A DNA stretch of 7,363 nt from the NCBI GenBank assembly GCA_030627905.1, contig DAOVRZ010000163.1, forward strand, positions 1-7,363, read 5' to 3'. The position numbers and the translations under genes are program-made. Source of the stretch: JAGMES01 sp023128035. Lineage in GTDB: Bacteria; Bacillota; Halanaerobiia; DY22613. The notes beneath the pieces are model-generated. The model had not been told where the DNA came from. It saw nothing but the letters and a program-made list of their open reading frames with translations, and ran no database searches. Within the stretch, counting starts at the first letter, position 1; every line of letters starts with the position of its first letter. Positions 6,014 through 7,363 of the stretch are shown in pieces.

Positions 6014-7363
6014 CTAAACCAAAACTTTCTCAACACATTTATCACCCACAAATACCAATACCCATTTCATAAGTTTCTTCTTTTCCTGTAATTCTTTTGC
6101 CTTATTGTAAGTTAGGAGTTGGTTCTTACCATTCTCAACCATCTCTGCAACTAATTGATCTCCTTTTTTCTCATAATCATTCTTTTTTATATACTTTAAC
6201 TCAATCAATCCTTCATAAATTTCTTCTTTACCAAGCCGACTAAAAAAAGCTATATCAATATATCCACCATTAGCTTCATACTCACTTTTAATATAGTAAG
6301 TCTTACTTAATCCCAGATAAGTTAGTATAATAATCTTTATATATTTTTCATCAAATTTAATATAATCCCGATTAGATAGTTTTTCTAAAACTACCTCAAC
6401 CAGACCAATAAAATCATCTATATCTCCTTTGGTAGCAAGCTCTACTATGCTTTTTTTAATCTCAATCGTTTCAAGTTCATATTCAGTATATTCTTTGATA
6501 ATCTGTGTAAAAAAATTAAAATAAAGTTCTTTGATCGCATAATTCGGTACTTTCAAATAAACCATATCCAGAACTGATCGATCTATCGTCAAAAATCCCA
6601 AATAAAATAGCAATGACAAAAAATCCTCTTCGGTAAATTCTTTTGCCAGACTAAATTCTCTTGTTATCGTTGTTAATTGGGGTTCATCATTTAAGATACG
6701 TTCTAATATCCTATAATTCCGCTTTTGATTTTTCAGTGTGAAAAGTTTTTGCATTTTTGAGTAGTCACTGGATATGTTAATATCAACCAGCTCTTTTGGA
6801 GGCTTTTTAGTCTTTTGATAGGTATTTAGATAATATAAGATCATGTCACTATTAAATACTCTTTGCTCTACATCCTCATTGAAGAGATAACCATTATAGT
6901 AATTTTTTAATTCTGGCAATAATTGATTCACATCAGTCATATCTACAATATCTTTTAATAATGATAAGACTTCTGCCTCTGTAAATCCCATCATTTCATT
7001 AAGATTAGGATCACGGGTCAAGTTAGAAGCTATATTAAATCCACTTGTTAGGCTATCTAAAGTAATTGGACTTACTCCTGTAACAAAAATTCGATCAATT
7101 ATGCCGGTAGCAGTTCCATTCTTTAAAACCTCATACCATTTGCGAACAAAACCTGTTTTACTTATTGTTTCCTCAAATACTTCCACCTGAAAACTTAATA
7201 ACTCCTTGGCAAAATGATCATATTCATCTATCAATACATAGATTTTTTCACTGATTTTTGATTCAACTCGATTTAAGAAAGATCTCAAAACTACAGAAGG
7301 CAACCCTTCCTTTGTATATTCAAAGTCAAGATTATAGATTTCGCAAAATTTATTCAAAGCCTC
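6014..7363 (-). CDS. AAA-ATPase-like protein with C-terminal PD-(D/E)XK domain (DUF1703-type), 5' end outside the window
   Basis: Partial gene: the frame is open to the window edge, and the apparent start at 7357 is a TTG read internally as leucine. About 449 residues are visible. In fragment numbering from the edge, LIDEYD (44-49) is the Walker B motif, and FVTGVSPI (93-100) fits the sensor strand of AAA-ATPase-like (PF09820-type) proteins. NGYLF (157-161) is another typical family block. The C-terminus carries GYIDIAFF (367-374, Asp370) and GLIELKYIKK (385-394, Glu388 and Lys390), the PD-(D/E)XK core of the DUF1703 nuclease-like domain. The Walker A region would lie about 100 residues further upstream, outside the window. 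Such proteins are highly multiplied in some anaerobic bacteria, particularly Bacteroidales and Halanaerobiales-like genomes. Their function is unproven; roles in mobile elements or defence have been suggested. A 117-base gap with a weak terminator separates it from the metallopeptidase gene. Confidence 0.85.
   Translation of the reverse strand, partial: EALNKFCEIYNLDFEYTKEGLPSVVLRSFLNRVESKISEKIYVLIDEYDHFAKELLSFQVEVFEETISKTGFVRKWYEVLKNGTATGIIDRIFVTGVSPITLDSLTSGFNIASNLTRDPNLNEMMGFTEAEVLSLLKDIVDMTDVNQLLPELKNYYNGYLFNEDVEQRVFNSDMILYYLNTYQKTKKPPKELVDINISSDYSKMQKLFTLKNQKRNYRILERILNDEPQLTTITREFSLAKEFTEEDFLSLLFYLGFLTIDRSVLDMVYLKVPNYAIKELYFNFFTQIIKEYTEYELETIEIKKSIVELATKGDIDDFIGLVEVVLEKLSNRDYIKFDEKYIKIIILTYLGLSKTYYIKSEYEANGGYIDIAFFSRLGKEEIYEGLIELKYIKKNDYEKKGDQLVAEMVENGKNQLLTYNKAKELQEKKKLMKWVLVFVGDKCVEKVLV

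Overview
The window is AT-rich and all five genes lie on the minus strand, so transcription runs from the right edge to the left. Strong AGGAGG ribosome binding sites, low G+C, and a protein with a ferredoxin-type 2[4Fe-4S] domain suggest an anaerobic Firmicute, probably a clostridial or halanaerobial bacterium. That placement is inference. The gene mix (nuclease, ATPase, metallopeptidase, unknowns) and uneven base composition suggest an accessory or defence-island region, not core genome.

Layout in transcription order. (1) 7363-6014: the 3' part of an AAA-ATPase-like/DUF1703-type gene, cut by the window edge, with Walker B and a C-terminal PD-(D/E)XK-like domain visible. (2) 5896-4658: a soluble HExxH zinc-metallopeptidase-like protein (412 aa), followed at once by an intrinsic terminator at 4653-4626. 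(3) 4493-3030: a 487-aa protein with a clear PD-(D/E)XK nuclease motif and a cysteine cluster. (4) 2866-1196: a 556-aa protein joining a zinc-ribbon-like N-terminus, a PAPS-reductase-type ATP pyrophosphatase domain and a C-terminal 2[4Fe-4S] ferredoxin domain, followed by a strong hairpin terminator at 1091-1051. (5) 1000-95: an unrecognised 301-aa protein, followed by a long hairpin at 63-25.

Genes 3 and 4 form one terminator-bounded unit: a terminator lies upstream of gene 3, none is visible between 3 and 4, and a strong one follows 4. A sulfur-chemistry PAPS-reductase-like enzyme next to a PD-(D/E)XK nuclease recalls DndC/SspD plus restriction partners in DNA phosphorothioation, and the PAPS-reductase-like genes of BREX type 4. 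No DndA/B/D/E, SspB/C, PglZ or BrxC homologue is visible here. The pair is the best candidate for an undescribed system: a compact sulfur- or redox-based modification and restriction module. This is inference.

No intergenic gap exceeds 300 bases. The gaps hold terminators, a candidate promoter, a hairpin just upstream of a ribosome binding site, and a decayed coding remnant between genes 3 and 4. I saw no RNA genes, CRISPR arrays or insertion sequences.
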